A DNA stretch of 64,000 nucleotides, taken from Streptomyces sp. SCUT-3. Its GTDB lineage: Bacteria > Actinomycetota > Actinomycetes > Streptomycetales > Streptomycetaceae. The stretch spans positions 2,770,001-2,834,000 of the forward strand of contig NZ_CP046907.1 in assembly GCF_014083985.1 (NCBI RefSeq), in the 5' to 3' direction. Within the stretch, counting starts at the first letter, position 1. Each line of letters starts with the position of its first letter. The translations under genes and the position numbers were made by a program. The notes under the pieces are model-generated. The model made no database searches. It worked only from the letters and a program-made list of their open reading frames with translations, and was not told the DNA's origin. Positions 1-26,775 of the stretch are shown here, piece after piece.

Positions 1-502
1 CTCCGGGGACCCCGGCGGCCCGCTGTGGCTCGGCCACGACGGCACCCTCGACGGCGGCTCGTGCAACGTCCGGGTCAACCCGTCCACCGGCACCGCCCTG
101 GCCTTCACCACCAACTCCACCACCGGACTGGCCGCCTGGGAGGACCTGGCCGACGCGCTGGACGACGCCGGACTGCGGGTGGGCCGCTACCGCCAGCCCG
201 CCCCGAGCAGCCTGCCGTACCGGGCGGGCGAGCGGCTGACCGGCGAGTACGTCAACGGGGACCTGGGCATCCGCGTCTCCCCCGGGCGCGGCGGCAGCCT
301 GCGGTTCGACGTCCGCAACGGGCTCTCCGGCGTCCTGACGGTCGGCTCCGACCTCACCTTCTCCGTGCGGACGGCGGACCGCGACGAGGTGGTGTTCAGC
401 GGCCGCTTCCTGGCCTCCCGCGGATCCGGCCCGGTGGACCTGATGCAGTACAACGGGCGGACGCTGTGCCGGAGCGAGGCCCTCGTCCGGCACGTCGCCT
501 GA
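1..502 (+). CDS. Serine hydrolase, PBP/beta-lactamase fold, probable trans-acting NRP cyclase (3' end only)
   Basis: Only the last ~166 codons are in the window, read from base 2 to the TGA at 500-502. The first visible residues contain a GHDGTLDGG stretch, which fits the third catalytic motif (His-x-Gly) of class C beta-lactamase-like hydrolases. A hydrophobic strand with ALAFTTNS follows. The last ~100 residues form a small beta-rich domain resembling the lipocalin-like C-terminal domain of SurE-type cyclases. The SxxK and Tyr motifs would lie upstream. From family knowledge, stand-alone PBP-type thioesterases (surugamide SurE, desotamide-type pathways) release and macrocyclise NRPS chains that end in a D-residue or Gly. 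The neighbouring NRPS lacks a thioesterase and ends in an epimerase, which supports this role. An ordinary esterase or beta-lactamase is the alternative. Confidence 0.72.
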   Translation, partial: SGDPGGPLWLGHDGTLDGGSCNVRVNPSTGTALAFTTNSTTGLAAWEDLADALDDAGLRVGRYRQPAPSSLPYRAGERLTGEYVNGDLGIRVSPGRGGSLRFDVRNGLSGVLTVGSDLTFSVRTADRDEVVFSGRFLASRGSGPVDLMQYNGRTLCRSEALVRHVA

Positions 503-523
503 CCGGCCGCGGCCGGTCAGGCG
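496..523 (+). terminator. Perfect palindrome overlapping the cyclase stop codon
   Basis: Two perfect 13-base arms (CGCCTGACCGGCC and its complement) are separated by GC and span the stop codon. It is a strong hairpin without a U-tract, as is usual in Streptomyces, and probably ends or attenuates transcription before the NRPS genes. Confidence 0.55.
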
Positions 524-768
524 GCGATCCAGCGGCCGGTCCAGCGGCCGGTCCCGCGGCCGGAGCGCCCCGCCCCGGCACGTCGGCCCCCTCGCCCGCC
601 CGCCGCGTCCCTCGCCGCCCCTGCACGTCCCGCGCCGTCCCGCACGATCCGCGCCGCCGGCCCGGCCGGCGGCCGCGACCCATGCCCGTACGAAGCCGTG
701 CCCGGGTGCAGCACGCTCTCCTGCCTCACCGCGGCACGGCTCACCGCGAACAATGAGGAGTAGGAACC
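524..768 (+). promoter_or_regulatory. Gap upstream of NRPS 1 with short direct repeats and an RBS
   Basis: This stretch has no convincing gene. It holds three imperfect copies of CAGCGGCCGGTC near 530-565. A GAGGAG ribosome-binding site at 755-760 sits 8 bases before the GTG start at 769. No clear -10/-35 pair or 11-bp SARP repeat is visible, so the NRPS genes may be transcribed from farther upstream. Confidence 0.4.
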
Positions 769-15170
<14,402 letters not shown>

Positions 15171-15173
15171 TCC

Positions 15174-18100
15174 GTGGACCGGAACGCGGCCGGGCACTCC
15201 CGCGACAACGACCCGATCCCCTTTGTGGACCCACCGGTGGAGGACCGCGCCATGAACGTCGACCCCAAGGCCAGGCTGCGCGAGGAGATGCGGCGCAGGC
15301 TGGCCCAGAGGCAGCTCAGACAGGACCGCGACCGGATCGTGCCCGTCCCCCGGCCCGGGCACGGGGACGGGGGCGGGGACGGCGGGGAGGTGAGCGGGGA
15401 CGCAGGGCTGCCCCTGTCGTTCTCCCAGCAGCGGCTGTGGTTCCTCGACCGGGTCGAGCGCGGGCGGGCGGACTACAACTCCGGCTTCTGCCTGGACCTG
15501 CGCGGCGGGTTGGACGCCGGGGCGCTGCGCCGGGCGTTCGCCGCGCTCGTCCACCGGCACGAGGTGCTGCGCACCTCCTTCCGCGAGGTCGACGGGCGGG
15601 GCGTGCAGGTGGTGCACGGGACCGACCGGGCCGCGGCGGACGTGGACTTCGAGGAGTCCGCCGCGCCGCCAGGCGGCGAGGAGGCCCTGGCCGACGCCGT
15701 GCAGCGGTGCTACGCACAGCCGTTCGACCTCGAGCAGGGCCGGCTGCTGCGGGTGCGCCTGTTCCGGGCCGCCGGGACGCCGGCGGACGAGGTCCCGGCG
15801 GGTGACGCTCCGGCGGACGGGCCGCGGCACGTGCTGCTGGTGGTGATGCACCACATCGTCACCGACGGCTGGTCCACGGGCGTGCTGCGCTCCGAGCTGG
15901 ACCGGCTGTACCGGGCGGCCGTCGCCGACCCCGGGGCGGGGCCCGCCCGGCTGCCGGGGGCCGCCGGCCTGGACGTGCTGCGGGTGCAGTACGCGGACTA
16001 CGCGGTGTGGCAGCGGGGCCGGGCGGACGGGCCCGGGTACGAGCGGTCTCTGGCGTACTGGCGGGAGCGGCTGGCCGGTGCCGGGCCGCTGGAGTTCCCC
16101 ACCGACCGGCCGCGTCCGCCGGTGCGGGGCACCGCCGGCGCGTCCCACCGGTTCCGCGTCCCGGCGCAGGCCGCGGCGGCGGCGCGGGAGGCCGCGGAGG
16201 CGGGCGGCGCGAACCTGTTCATGGTCCTGGTGGCCGGGGTGCAGCTGCTGCTGTCGCGCTGGACGGGCTCCTCCGACGTGGTGGTGGGCACCGTGGTCGC
16301 GGGCCGGGACGATCCGCAGCTGCGCGACCTGGTCGGGTTCTTCGTCAACACCGTGGCGCTGCGCGGGCGGGTCGACGAGCGGGAGTCGTTCGGCGGGCTC
16401 CTCGCCGGCGTCAGGGACGGCGTGCTGGCCGACTTCGACCACGCCCACGTGCCGTTCGACTCGGTGGTGGACGCGGTGCTGGACGAGCGGGACCCGGCCG
16501 TCCCTCCCCTGGTGCAGGCCACGGTGGTGCTGCAGAACGTCGACAGCGGGCAGGGCGCCTCCCTCGGCGGCCTGGAGGCGCGGGACTTCCCGCTGCGCCG
16601 CGAGCACTCGGTGTTCGACCTGACCTTCGAGTTCCACGAGGACGCCGACGGCATCGACGCCGCGATCGAGTACAGCACCGAGATCTTCGACGCCACGACG
16701 GTGGCCGCCCTGGCCGAGCGGCTGTGCCGCGTCCTGGCCTCGGCGGCCGACCCCCGGCCGCTGCGGGCGCTCGACCCGCTCACCCCCTCCGACCGGGCCC
16801 TCGTCGCGGCGGGCCGAACGGCCTCGGGCACGGCGGACGTTGCGGCGGACGTTGCGGCGGGCGACCCGGACTGCGGTGCGGGCGGCCCGGGCGGCGGCCC
16901 CGCCGAGGAGGTTCCGCTTCCCCGGACCCTGACCGCGCTGTTCGCCGAGCAGGTCGCCCTGCGGCCGGACGCCGTCGCCGCGGTGTCCGCCGACGAGCGG
17001 CTGAGCTTCGCCGAACTCGACGACCGCGCCGGGCGGTTCGCCGCCGTCCTGCTCTCGCGGGGCCTGCGCCGCGGCGAGTACGTGGGGGTCTGCACGGAGC
17101 GCGGCACCGACCAGGTGGCCGCGCTGCTGGGCATCGTGCGGGCCGGCGGGGTCTACCTGCCGCTGGACCCCGCCTATCCGGCCGACCGGCTGGAGTACAT
17201 GGTCCGCGACTCGGGCGTGCGCACGGTCGTCGTCGAGGGGCCGGGGCAGGACGGCGGCACGGGCGGCACGGGCGGCACGGGCGGCCCCACGGCAGGCGGA
17301 ACCGGCGCGGACGGCCTGCCGGAGGGCGTGGAGCGGATCCCGCTGGGCCTGCTGCGGGAGGAGGCCGCGCGCTGCGGGCCGGCCGACGCCCCCTTCCCCG
17401 TCCGCGTCGACGACGCCGCCTACGTCATCTACACCTCCGGCTCCACCGGCCGCCCCAAGGGTGTGGTGGTCACCCACCGCGGCGTGGCCGCCCTGGCCGC
17501 GACGCAGGGCGGCCGCCTGGGCGTGTCGGAGGGCAGCCGGGTGCTGCAGTTCGCCTCGCCCAGCTTCGACGCGGCGGTCGCCGAGCTGGCCGTGGCGCTG
17601 CTCAACGGCGGCACCTCGGTGGTGCTGCCGCGCGAGCGGCTGCGCGGCCACGGGCTGGTGACCGCGCTGCGCGAGTACGGGATCACGCACGTGACGCTGC
17701 CCCCGGCCCTGCTGTCGGGGCTGTCCCCGCAGGACCTGGATCCGGTGTCCGTGCTGATGGTGGCGGGCGAGGCCTGCCCGGGGAGCTGGTGGAGGCGTTC
17801 TCCGCGGGGCGCCGCATGCACAACGGGTACGGGCCCACCGAGACCACCGTGTGCGCCTCGATGAGCGGCCCGCTGTCCGGGGGCGGCGTCCCGCCGATCG
17901 GCACGCCGGTGGCCGGCACCCGCTGCCACGTGCTGGACCGCTGGCTGCGGCCGGTCGGGCCCGGCGTGCCCGGGGAGCTGTACATCGCGGGCGACGGGCT
18001 GGCGCGCGGCTACCGGAACCGTCCCGGGCCGACGGCGGAACGGTTCGTCGCCGATCCGTTCGGGCCGCCCGGGTCGCGGATGTACCGCTCGGGGGACGTG

Positions 18101-21100
18101 GTGCGGTTGCGCGCCGACGGGCAGCTGGAGTTCGTCGGCCGGGCGGACGGCCAGGTGAAGATCCGCGGCCACCGGATCGAGCCGGGCGAGGTCGAGTCCG
18201 TGCTGCTGCGGCTGCCCGGTGTGTCGGGCGCCGTGGTGGACGTGGTGCGGGCGCCGGGCGCGGGGGGCGCCGGGGCCGGCGGCGGGGAACGCCGGCTGGT
18301 GGCCCACGTGGTGCCCTCGGAGCCCGGGGCCGCGTCCCCGGCGGTGCTGCGGGAGCAAGCGGCCGGGCTGCTGCCCGACTACATGGTCCCGGCGGCCTTC
18401 TGCCTGCTGGAGTCGATCCCGTTGACCGCCAACGGCAAGGTCGACCGGGCGGCGCTGCCCGCCGTCGACTGGGCGGGCCAGTCGGACGCGGGGCACGTGG
18501 CGCCGCGCACCCCCGACGAGGAGGCGCTCGCCGCCGTCTGGGCCGACCTGCTGGGCCTGGACCCGGCCCGGGTGGGGGTGCACGACAACTTCTTCCGGGT
18601 CGGCGGGGACTCGATCGGCGGCATCCGGCTCGTCTCCCGGGTGGCGGACGCACTGGGCGTGCGGCTTCCGCCGCGCGTCCTGTTCGACCGTCCGACGGTC
18701 GCCGGGCTCGCCGCCGCCGTGGACGCCGCCCGCGCCGCCACCGGCACGGACACCGGTGCGGACGCCGGTGCTGCCACCGGTGCGGACACCGGTGCGTCCG
18801 GGGCCGTCCGGGACGCCGCGTCCGGCGGCGGCACCGGCGGGCCGGGCGCGGACCGCATCCCGCGGGCCCCGCGCGGCAGCGACCTGCCGCTGTCGTACGC
18901 GCAGCGACGGCTGTGGTTCCTGGACGAGTTCGAGCCGGGCGGTGCCGAGTACAACTCCGGCGGCGCCCTGCGGATGACCGGGCCGCTGGACGTGCCCGCA
19001 CTGGAGGCGGCCCTCGGGGCGCTGGTGCACCGGCACGAGTCGCTGCGGACCGTCTTCGCCTCCCGGGACGGCCGGCCCGTCCAGGTGGTGCAGGATCCGG
19101 GCCCGGTGCGGCTGCCCGTGACCGACCTCACCGGCCGGCCGGAGGAGCTGGACCGGGTGCTCGGCGAGGAGGTGCGGCGGCCGTTCCCGCTCCGGGAGGG
19201 CCCGCTGCTGCGGTTGCTGCTGGCCCGCCTGGCCGAGGACGACCACGTGCTCCTGCTGTGCATGCACCACATCGTCACGGACGCCTGGTCGATGTCGGTC
19301 CTGGTCCGCGAGCTCGGCGCCCTGTACTCGGCGGCGCTGCGCCGGGAGGACACCGGCCCCGAAGGTGCCGAAGGCGCCGCCGGTGCCGCGGACCCCGCCG
19401 GGCTGGCCCGTCTCGCCGGCCTGGGCGAACCGCCCCTGCAGTACGCGGACTTCGCCGTGTGGCAGAACGGGGCGGGGGGCGGTGAGGCGTTCGCCGCCTC
19501 CGTGGAGCACTGGCGCGAGCGGCTCGCGGGCGCGGCGCCGCTGGAGCTGCCCACCGACCGGCCGCGCCCGCCGGTGCGCGGCACCGCCGGCGCCGTGCAC
19601 CGCTTCGAGGTGGACGCGGCGGTCCTCGGCGGGCTGCACCGGCTCGGCCGCGAGCACGGCACCACGCTGTTCATGACGCTGACCGCCGCCGTGCAGCTGC
19701 TGCTGTCGCGGTGGACGGGGCAGGACGATGTCGTCGTCGGCACCGTCACCTCCGGGCGGGAGCGCACGGAGCTGGAGGACGTCGTCGGGTTCTTCGTCAA
19801 CACGCTGGCGCTGCGCACGCGCGTCGACGAGTCGGCGACGGTCGGCGGGCTGCTCGCGGCGGTGCGGGAGACCGTCCTGGACGCCTTCGGCCACGCCCAC
19901 GTGCCCTTCGACAAGGTGGTGGAGGCGGTGGCGCCCGAGCGCGACCCCTCCCGGCCCACCCTGGTGCAGGCCGTGGTGTCGCTGCAGAACGCCCCCGAGT
20001 CGGCGCCGGTCCTCGACGGGCTGCGGGTGGAGGACCACCCGCTGTCCCGCGAGCACTCGCTGTTCGACCTCAGCCTGGACTTCGGCGAGTCCGGCGGGCG
20101 GCTGCTCGGCGCGCTCGAGTACGACACCGCCCTGTTCGAGCCGGAGACCGTCGCCCGCCTGGCCGGCCGGCTGACCGCCCTGCTGGAGCTGATGGCGGAG
20201 CACCCCGGCCGTCCGATCAGGGAGCTGGACCCGCTCGCCGGTGACCCCCTGCCCGTTCCGGAGGCCGCCGGGCCGGCCCTGCCCGCGGACGCCGTCCGGG
20301 TGCCGGAACGGCTGACCCGGGTGGCGGCCGAACACCCGGACCGGCCGGCGCTGACCGCCGGGGAGGTCACCGTCTCCTTCGGCGAGCTGGAGGCGCGGGT
20401 CAACCGGCTGGCCCGGCTGCTCGCCGCCTCCGGCACCGGGCCGGGCGACCGCGTCGCCCTGCTCCTGCCCCGCACGGACGACGCGGTGGTGGCGGTGTTC
20501 GCCGTGCTGCGCGCCGGGGCCGCGTACGTGCCCCTGGACCCGTCCCACCCCGCCGGGCGGATCCGCACCGTCGTCGGGCAGGCGCGGCCGCGGGCGGTCC
20601 TGGCGCTGGAGTCCGCCGAGCAGGACCTGCGGGACCTCCTCGGCCCCGGCACGGAGGTCGTCGCGCTCGACGGCGCGGCGACCCTCGCCCGGCTCGCCGC
20701 CCTGGACGCCTCCCCCCTGCGCGACGAGGAGCGCACCGCGCCGACGGCCGACGCCGACCCGGCCTACGTGATGTACACCTCCGGGTCCACCGGCACCCCC
20801 AAGGGCGTGGTGGTCGACCACCGCAACCTGCGGGCCATGGCGGAGGGCTACCGCGCCACGGTGCTGGAGCCCCTGGGTGCGGGCGGCGGCGCGGGTGGCT
20901 GCGGTGTGTCCGGCAGTACGTCCGGCGGCGGTGCGTCCGGCGGCGGGCAGCTGACCGCGGCGCACATCGCCGCCTGGACCTTCGACGCCTCCTGGGACCC
21001 CCTGGTGTGGCTGCTGGACGGCCACCACCTGCACGTGATCGACGAACGCACCCGGCTGGACGCCGAGGAGCTGTGCCGCTACCTGCACGACCACCGCGTC

Positions 21101-23689
21101 GACTACTTCGACACCACCCCCTCCTACCTCACCCAGCTGGTCGCGGCCGGTCTGCTGGGCGAGGGACGTCACCGGCAGCGGGTGATCACGGTGGGCGCGG
21201 AGCCCCTGGACGGGGCGCTGGCCGCCCGGCTGCGGGACGCCGGGGTGTGCAGCCACAACTTCTACGGCCCCACCGAGAACACCGTGAACAGCCTGTGCTG
21301 GACGGTCCGGGAGTCGGACCGCCCGCTGGTCGGCCGGCCCGTGCCGGGCGTGCGGGCCCGGGTGCTGGACGCCTGGCTGCGGCCCGTGCCGGTCGGCGTG
21401 CACGGCGAGCTGTACCTGGGCGGCGAGTGCGTCGCCCGGGGGTACTCGGGACGGCCGGACCTGACGGCGGAACGGTTCGTCGCCGACCCGTACGGCCCGC
21501 CCGGGTCCCGCGCGTACCGCACCGGCGACGTGGTGCGCTGGACCGCGGGCGGGGAGCTGGAGTTCGTGGGCCGGGCCGACGACCAGGTCAAGGTGCGGGG
21601 CTTCCGGATCGAGCCGGGCGAGGTCGAGGCCGTGCTGTGCCGGGTGCCGGGCGTCCGGCAGGCCGCGGTCGTGGTCCGTGAGGACCGGCCGGGCGTCAGG
21701 CGCCTGGTGGCCTACGTGGTCGGCGGTCCGTCCGGCGGTGACGGCTCGCCCGGTGACGGCCCGTCCGGCGGTGACGCCCCGAACGGCGGTGACGGACCGT
21801 CCGGCGGTGCCGCCGAGGCCGGGGAGGGCCCCTCCCTCCCGGACGCCCGCGCCGTGCGGGCCGCGGCGGCCGAGGCCCTGCCGGAGTACATGGTCCCGGC
21901 CGCGGTGGTCCCCCTCGCGGAGCTGCCGCTGACCGCGAACGGGAAGCTGGACCGCCGGGCCCTGCCGCAGCCGGCCCACGACGACCTCGCCGGCGCCGCG
22001 TACGTGCCCCCGCGCACCCCCACCGAGCAGCTGCTCGCCGGGATCTGGGCCGGGCTGCTGGGCGTGGACCGGGTCGGCGTCGAGGACAACTTCTTCGACC
22101 TCGGCGGCGACTCGGTCCTGAGCATCCAGCTGGTCTCCCGGGCCCGCCGGGCCGGCCTGGCCCTGTCCTCGAAGGACGTGTTCGTGCGGCAGACCGTCGC
22201 CGGCCTGGCCGCGGCCCTGGACGAGGCCGCGGCCGCGGGCGGCGACGGCCCGGCGGGCCCGGCCGGTGCGGGGCCGGGCGGGATCCCCGCCGAGCAGGGT
22301 CCCGTCAGCGGCGAGGTGGTGCTCACCCCGGTCCAGCGGTGGTTCCTCGACACCCACCCCGCGGCCCCCGGGCACTTCGACATGTCGCTGCTGGCGGAGC
22401 TCGCGCCGGAGGCCGATCCGGGCCTGCTGGAGCCCGCCGTGGCCGCCGTGCTGGACCGGCACGACATGCTGCGGCTGCGCGTCGAGCGCCGGGAGGACGG
22501 CGGGTGGGTGCAGCGGATCGTGCCCGAGGAGGACGTGCGGCGGGTGCTGCGCCGTGTCGACGCCTCCTCCGCCCCCACCGGCGCCGGCCTGGAGCGGCTG
22601 GTCGCCGGGGAGGCGCGGCGGGTCCGGCCGGAGCGGCGGCTCGCCGAGGGGCCGCTGTTCGAGACCGTGGTGTTCGACCGGGGCGCGGCCGGGCCGCCGC
22701 TCGTGCTGTTCGGCGCGCACCACATGGTGGTGGACGCGGTGTCCTGGCGGGTGCTGCTGGAGGACGTCGCGACGGCGTACCGGCAGCTGGCCGAGGGGAA
22801 GCCGGCCGACCTGGGGGTGAAGTCGACCTCGTTCCGGCAGTGGGCCGCCCGGCTGGCGGAGTTCACCCGGCAGGGCGGTTTCGACGAGGAGGCCGGGTAC
22901 TGGGCCTCCGTGGCGGCCGACGCGGTCACGGAGGTCCCCCTGGACACCCCGGGCGGGAGCAACACGGTCGCCTCCCAGGACGTGGTGTCCTCCGCGCTGT
23001 CCGCCGAGGACACCCGGCTGCTGCTGCACCGGGTCCCGGGCGCCTTCCGCAGCCGGATCAACGACGTGCTGCTGGCCGCGCTGGGCCGGGTGCTCCACGG
23101 CTGGGCCGGGACCTCCCGGGTGCTGGTGGAGCTGGAGGGGCACGGCCGGGAGGAACTGTTCGACGACGTCGACCTGTCCCGGACGGTGGGGTGGTTCACC
23201 ACCGTCCACCCGCTCGTGCTCGACGTGCCCGCCGACGGCGACTGGCGGCGGGCCGTCTCCGCGGTCAGGCGGCAGCTGCGGCAGGTGCCGCGCAACGGCA
23301 TCGGCTTCGGCGCCCTGCGGTACCTCGGGGGCGAGGACCGCGCCGCCGCCCTGCGCGACCTGCCGCCCGCGCCGGTCTCCTTCAACTACCTGGGCCGGTT
23401 CGGCGGCGGCACCGGCAACGGCACCGGCGACGGCGGCGACGGGGACGGCTTCCTCCGCCGGCTCCTGGACTCCCCCGGCGGCGACCACGCGCCGGAGGAG
23501 CTGCGCACCAACCTGATCGACGTCACCGGCAGCGTCGCCGGCGACCGGATGGAGTTCTCCTGGACCTACTCGACCGCACTGCACCACCGTGGGACCGTCC
23601 AGCGGCTGGCGGACGGGTTCTCCGCCGCGCTGCGGGAGATCGCCCGCGCCGCGGAAACCGGCGCCCGCCCCCGCCGGGACGCCCGCTGA
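15174..23689 (+). CDS. Two-module NRPS (C-A-T / C-A-T-E) ending in an epimerase, with one apparent -1 frameshift
   Basis: This second enzyme adds residues 5 and 6. The GTG lies 3 bases after the stop of the first NRPS, with GGAGGG inside that gene as RBS, so translation is coupled. About 75 N-terminal residues, including a charged helix, precede the first C domain and could be a docking element. Approximate domains in bases are C5 15400-16790 (HHIVTDGWS), A5 16925-18470, T5 18490-18730 (Ser 18611), C6 18880-20250 (HHIVTDAWS), A6 20290-21985, T6 22000-22230 (Ser 22112) and E6 22290-23640 ([10 protein letters not shown]). Both C domains look LCL. Hand-aligned pockets are A5 DAATMAGVC and A6 roughly DADDIVFVN; A6 is uncertain but shows two acidic residues, hinting at a polar or basic substrate. 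No thioesterase follows E6. A C appears to be missing in the run at 17777-17779. With it restored the protein has 2838 residues. Confidence 0.9.
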
Positions 23690-23765
23690 CCACCCGTCCG
23701 GCCGCCGGCCGCACGGACCCCGCACGGCCCGAGACCCCCGCACGACCCGAGAGAGGAAGAGACCG

Positions 23766-23975
23766 ATGACCAACCCGTTCGAGCACGAGGACGCCACCTA
23801 CCTGGTCCTGGTGAACGAGGAGGGCCAGCACTCGCTGTGGCCGTCCTTCGCCGAGGTCCCGGCCGGCTGGGAGGTGGCGCTGGGGGAGACGTCCCGGGCC
23901 GAGGCCGTGGCGTACGTCGACAGCCACTGGACCGACATGCGTCCCAGGAGCCTGGCCGCGGCCATGGACTCCTGA
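23766..23975 (+). CDS. MbtH-like protein
   Basis: This 69-residue protein starts at ATG 23766 behind a GAGAGAGGAAGAG ribosome-binding site. It shows the family hallmarks: NPFE at the start, [10 protein letters not shown], the AGWE motif and a C-terminal SHWTDMRP. MbtH-like proteins bind NRPS adenylation domains and are often needed for their folding or activity. It follows the second NRPS after 76 bases on the same strand, so it most likely serves these A domains and is probably cotranscribed. A strong hairpin after it suggests the operon ends here. Confidence 0.96.
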   Translation: MTNPFEHEDATYLVLVNEEGQHSLWPSFAEVPAGWEVALGETSRAEAVAYVDSHWTDMRPRSLAAAMDS

Positions 23976-24018
23976 CCGCCCGGACCGGACCGCGGCCCCG
24001 TCCGGGAGCCGTCGCGGA

Positions 24019-24071
24019 ACGGCGGGAGGGGGGACCGGCAGCGATGGGCTGCCGGTCCCCCCTCCCGCCGT
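24019..24071. terminator. Strong bidirectional terminator hairpin
   Basis: Perfect 24-base arms (starting ACGGCGGGAGGGGGG) with a 5-base loop sit between the convergent MbtH gene and the FtsX-like permease gene. It can end transcription from both sides and marks a likely 3' border of the NRPS operon. Confidence 0.85.
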
Positions 24072-24081
24072 CCGGGACGGT

Positions 24082-26772
24082 CTACTCGCGGACGCCGATG
24101 GCGTCGACGGGGCGGGTGCGCAGGGCCAGGCGGACCGGCAGCATCACCGACAGGACGGCCAGCAGCACGGTGACCGTCACCACCGCCCCGTACACCAGGG
24201 GCGGGCCGGCCGGCAGCGGTGTGCCCAGGAAGCCCAGGTTGAGCAGGGCCAGCGGCACCGCGGCGACCGCGGTGCCGAGCAGCACGGCGACCGCGCACAG
24301 CAGCACCGCCTCCCACCGCAGGGTGCGCAGCACCTGGCGGCGGGTCATCCCGACCAGCCGCATCAGGGCGAACTCGCGCGAGCGGCCCGCGGTGGCGACG
24401 ACCAGGGTGTTGACCACGGCGACGGCGACGTAGCCGAGGATCATGCCCAGTCCGGCCAGGTTGATCCAGGCTGCGCGCACCGACTCCGCCCGGACCCCGG
24501 TGGAGAACCCGTCGTGGCCGAGCACCGAGAGGGTGGGGTACTTCCCGGCCAGGGCGCGCAGGGAGGACTCCACCTCGTCCCGGTCGGCCCCGGGCCGGGC
24601 CCTGACGAGGAGCTGCTCGGGCGCCCCGGCGCCGGTGTGCCCCTCCAGCAGCTCCTGGGGGACCGTCATCTCGCCGAAGGCGGAGCTGCGTTCGTAGGTG
24701 GCGACGAGCCGCACCGGTGCGGGGGTGCCGTCGCCGAGGTAGAGCTCGAGCTCGTCCCCGACGCCGAGGCCGAGGAGCTTCGCCTGGGAGTGCTCCATGG
24801 CCGCGGTCCTGCCCCGCAGGCCGGCCGTGCTGCCCTCCACGACCCCGAGGTCGACGGTCGCGTCGAGGGGGCCGGCGGAGACTCCGCGCGTGGGGAAGCC
24901 CGCGAGTTCGCGGTCCTCCAGCAGCGTGAACGCCAGGAAGGTCTTGGTGGTGGTCACGGCGGTGACGGCGGCCACGCCCGGCACCGCCCGCACGTCCCGC
25001 ACGACCCGGGGCGCGAGGCCGCCCGCACCCCCGCCGGCCAGGACCCAGTCGGCCTTCAGCCCCTGCTCGACCTGGACCTCGGCGGCCGAGGCCAGGGTGG
25101 TCTGGGTGTGGACGAGGGTCACCGTGAAGCCGACGGCCAGGACCAGCGGCATCACCGCGGAGCTCATCCTGCGCAGCGCGGCCGTGCTGTTGGCGACCGC
25201 CAGGAAGCCGCTGACCCGCATCGCGCGCAGCGGCGCGCCGACGACCCGCACCAGCACCCGCACCACGGCGGGCCCCAGCAGCGTCAGGCCGACGACGCAC
25301 AGCAGCGCCCCTCCGCCGGTGCCGGCCGACCCCACCTCGCTGCGCACCACCAGCGGCACCGCGGCGGCGCCGAGGCCGAGGAGCAGGCAGAGCACGCCCA
25401 GGGCGGCCCGCCAGCCGGGCAGTGAGGGGCGTTCGACGGCGGCTTCGCCCATCGCGTCCACGGGGTTGATCCGGGCGGGGCGGTGGGCGGCGACGAGGCC
25501 CGCGGCCACCGCGGTGAGGGCGGTCAGCACGACCGCCCCCAGCAGGGGCAGCGGCCCGGTGCTCAGGGGCAGGTCGGCGGGGACGACACCGAGCCGGGCG
25601 AAGAGCCGGCGCAGCACCTCGGCCAGAGCCGCGCCCGGCAGGCAGCCCAGCACGCCGGCGACGAGGGCGACGAGCAGGGACTCGGCCGCGACGAGGCCGA
25701 GGATCTGCTGCGGGGTGGAGCCGATGGCCCGCAGGACGGCGAACTCGCGGCGCCGCTGGCCGACGGACAGGGCCAGGGTGCCCGCGACCACGAACACGGC
25801 GACGAGCAGCGCGGTGCCGCCGAAGGAGGCGGCGACGGCCAGCAGCAGGCCCTGGGAGGCGTCGACGTCGGGGAACTCCAGGCGCGCGATGTCCGTGCCG
25901 GTGCGGACGGTCACTCCCGCGCCGTCCGTACCGCCCGCGCCGTCCGTGTCCCGCCCGGAGGCCGACGCCGCGTCGCCGGCGGCCCGTTCGACGGCCTCGG
26001 CGAGGTCGTCCGGGTCGGTTCCCTCGCGGGCCAGGACGCCGACGGCGTCGAACCGGTCGGGGACGGCGGACAGCCGGGCGGCCTCGTCCGGGGTGAAGAA
26101 CACCGCCCGCTGCCGCTCCGGGGGCCCGCCGGAGGCCAGGACGGCGGTGCCGGAGACCCGGTAGACGGCGGGCACCGACGCGGTGGCGATCCGCACCTCG
26201 TCGCCGGCCCGCACCCCGGCGGCGCGGGCCGCCCCGGTGTCGAGGACCACCTCGGAGTCCGTCCGCGGGGCCCGGCCGTCGGCCAGTTCGAAGGGGGCGA
26301 GCCGGGCCGACTCCCAGCCGTGGCCGAAGGCCTGCCGCGTCCCGCCGGCACCGGCGCCGGTGTCACCGCCACTGCCACTACCACTACCACTACCACTGCC
26401 GCTGCCGGTGTCACCGCCACCGCCACTGCCGCCCTCGGGGCCGAGGACGGTGACGGGGAAGCTGCGGTCGCCGACCACGGAGGCGACCCCGGGGACGGAG
26501 GCCACCGCCTCCAGCACGTCCCGGGAGAGCCGGGCGCGTTCGGGCAGGGGTTCGGCGACGGTGAAGTCACCGCCGGGTATGCGCAGGATCTGGTCGCCGC
26601 CGACCACCACCGCGGCCGCGGCGTAGCGTTCGGGCCGCACGGTGGTGCGCAGGCCGGACTCGACGAGGATCCCGGAGGCGGCGATCACCGCCGTGCCGCA
26701 GAACAGCGCGACGAACGCGCCGAGGAAGGCGGCCTTGCGGGCCCTCAGGGTCTTCCGGGCGATCTCGAACAC
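24082..26772 (-). CDS. ABC transporter permease, FtsX/MacB family
   Basis: This 896-residue membrane protein starts with a GTG 3 bases after the stop of the ATPase gene upstream. A single N-terminal membrane segment follows a basic stretch. A large extracytoplasmic domain contains a Gly/Ser/Asp low-complexity loop near residues 120-145. Two FtsX-type core units follow, with three-helix blocks near residues 310-440 and again in the last ~130 residues, and an extra helix pair around 465-500. The duplicated layout is typical of 8-10-helix permeases of the MacB/YknZ/BceB type that move peptides or lipids from the membrane. With its ATPase it is a candidate exporter or self-protection system for the nearby peptide. 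Substrate cannot be read from sequence. Confidence 0.88.
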   Translation of the reverse strand: MFEIARKTLRARKAAFLGAFVALFCGTAVIAASGILVESGLRTTVRPERYAAAAVVVGGDQILRIPGGDFTVAEPLPERARLSRDVLEAVASVPGVASVVGDRSFPVTVLGPEGGSGGGGDTGSGSGSGSGSGSGGDTGAGAGGTRQAFGHGWESARLAPFELADGRAPRTDSEVVLDTGAARAAGVRAGDEVRIATASVPAVYRVSGTAVLASGGPPERQRAVFFTPDEAARLSAVPDRFDAVGVLAREGTDPDDLAEAVERAAGDAASASGRDTDGAGGTDGAGVTVRTGTDIARLEFPDVDASQGLLLAVAASFGGTALLVAVFVVAGTLALSVGQRRREFAVLRAIGSTPQQILGLVAAESLLVALVAGVLGCLPGAALAEVLRRLFARLGVVPADLPLSTGPLPLLGAVVLTALTAVAAGLVAAHRPARINPVDAMGEAAVERPSLPGWRAALGVLCLLLGLGAAAVPLVVRSEVGSAGTGGGALLCVVGLTLLGPAVVRVLVRVVGAPLRAMRVSGFLAVANSTAALRRMSSAVMPLVLAVGFTVTLVHTQTTLASAAEVQVEQGLKADWVLAGGGAGGLAPRVVRDVRAVPGVAAVTAVTTTKTFLAFTLLEDRELAGFPTRGVSAGPLDATVDLGVVEGSTAGLRGRTAAMEHSQAKLLGLGVGDELELYLGDGTPAPVRLVATYERSSAFGEMTVPQELLEGHTGAGAPEQLLVRARPGADRDEVESSLRALAGKYPTLSVLGHDGFSTGVRAESVRAAWINLAGLGMILGYVAVAVVNTLVVATAGRSREFALMRLVGMTRRQVLRTLRWEAVLLCAVAVLLGTAVAAVPLALLNLGFLGTPLPAGPPLVYGAVVTVTVLLAVLSVMLPVRLALRTRPVDAIGVRE

Positions 26773-26775
26773 GGC

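Noticed and set aside
503-768. A SARP binding site upstream of the first NRPS
   Set aside because: The short repeats there have 10- or 12-base spacing, not 11, and no promoter boxes fit.
22290-23689. A thioesterase or terminal condensation domain at the end of the second NRPS
   Set aside because: The last domain has [10 protein letters not shown] and NYLGRFG, which are epimerase features. There is no GxSxG thioesterase motif before the stop.
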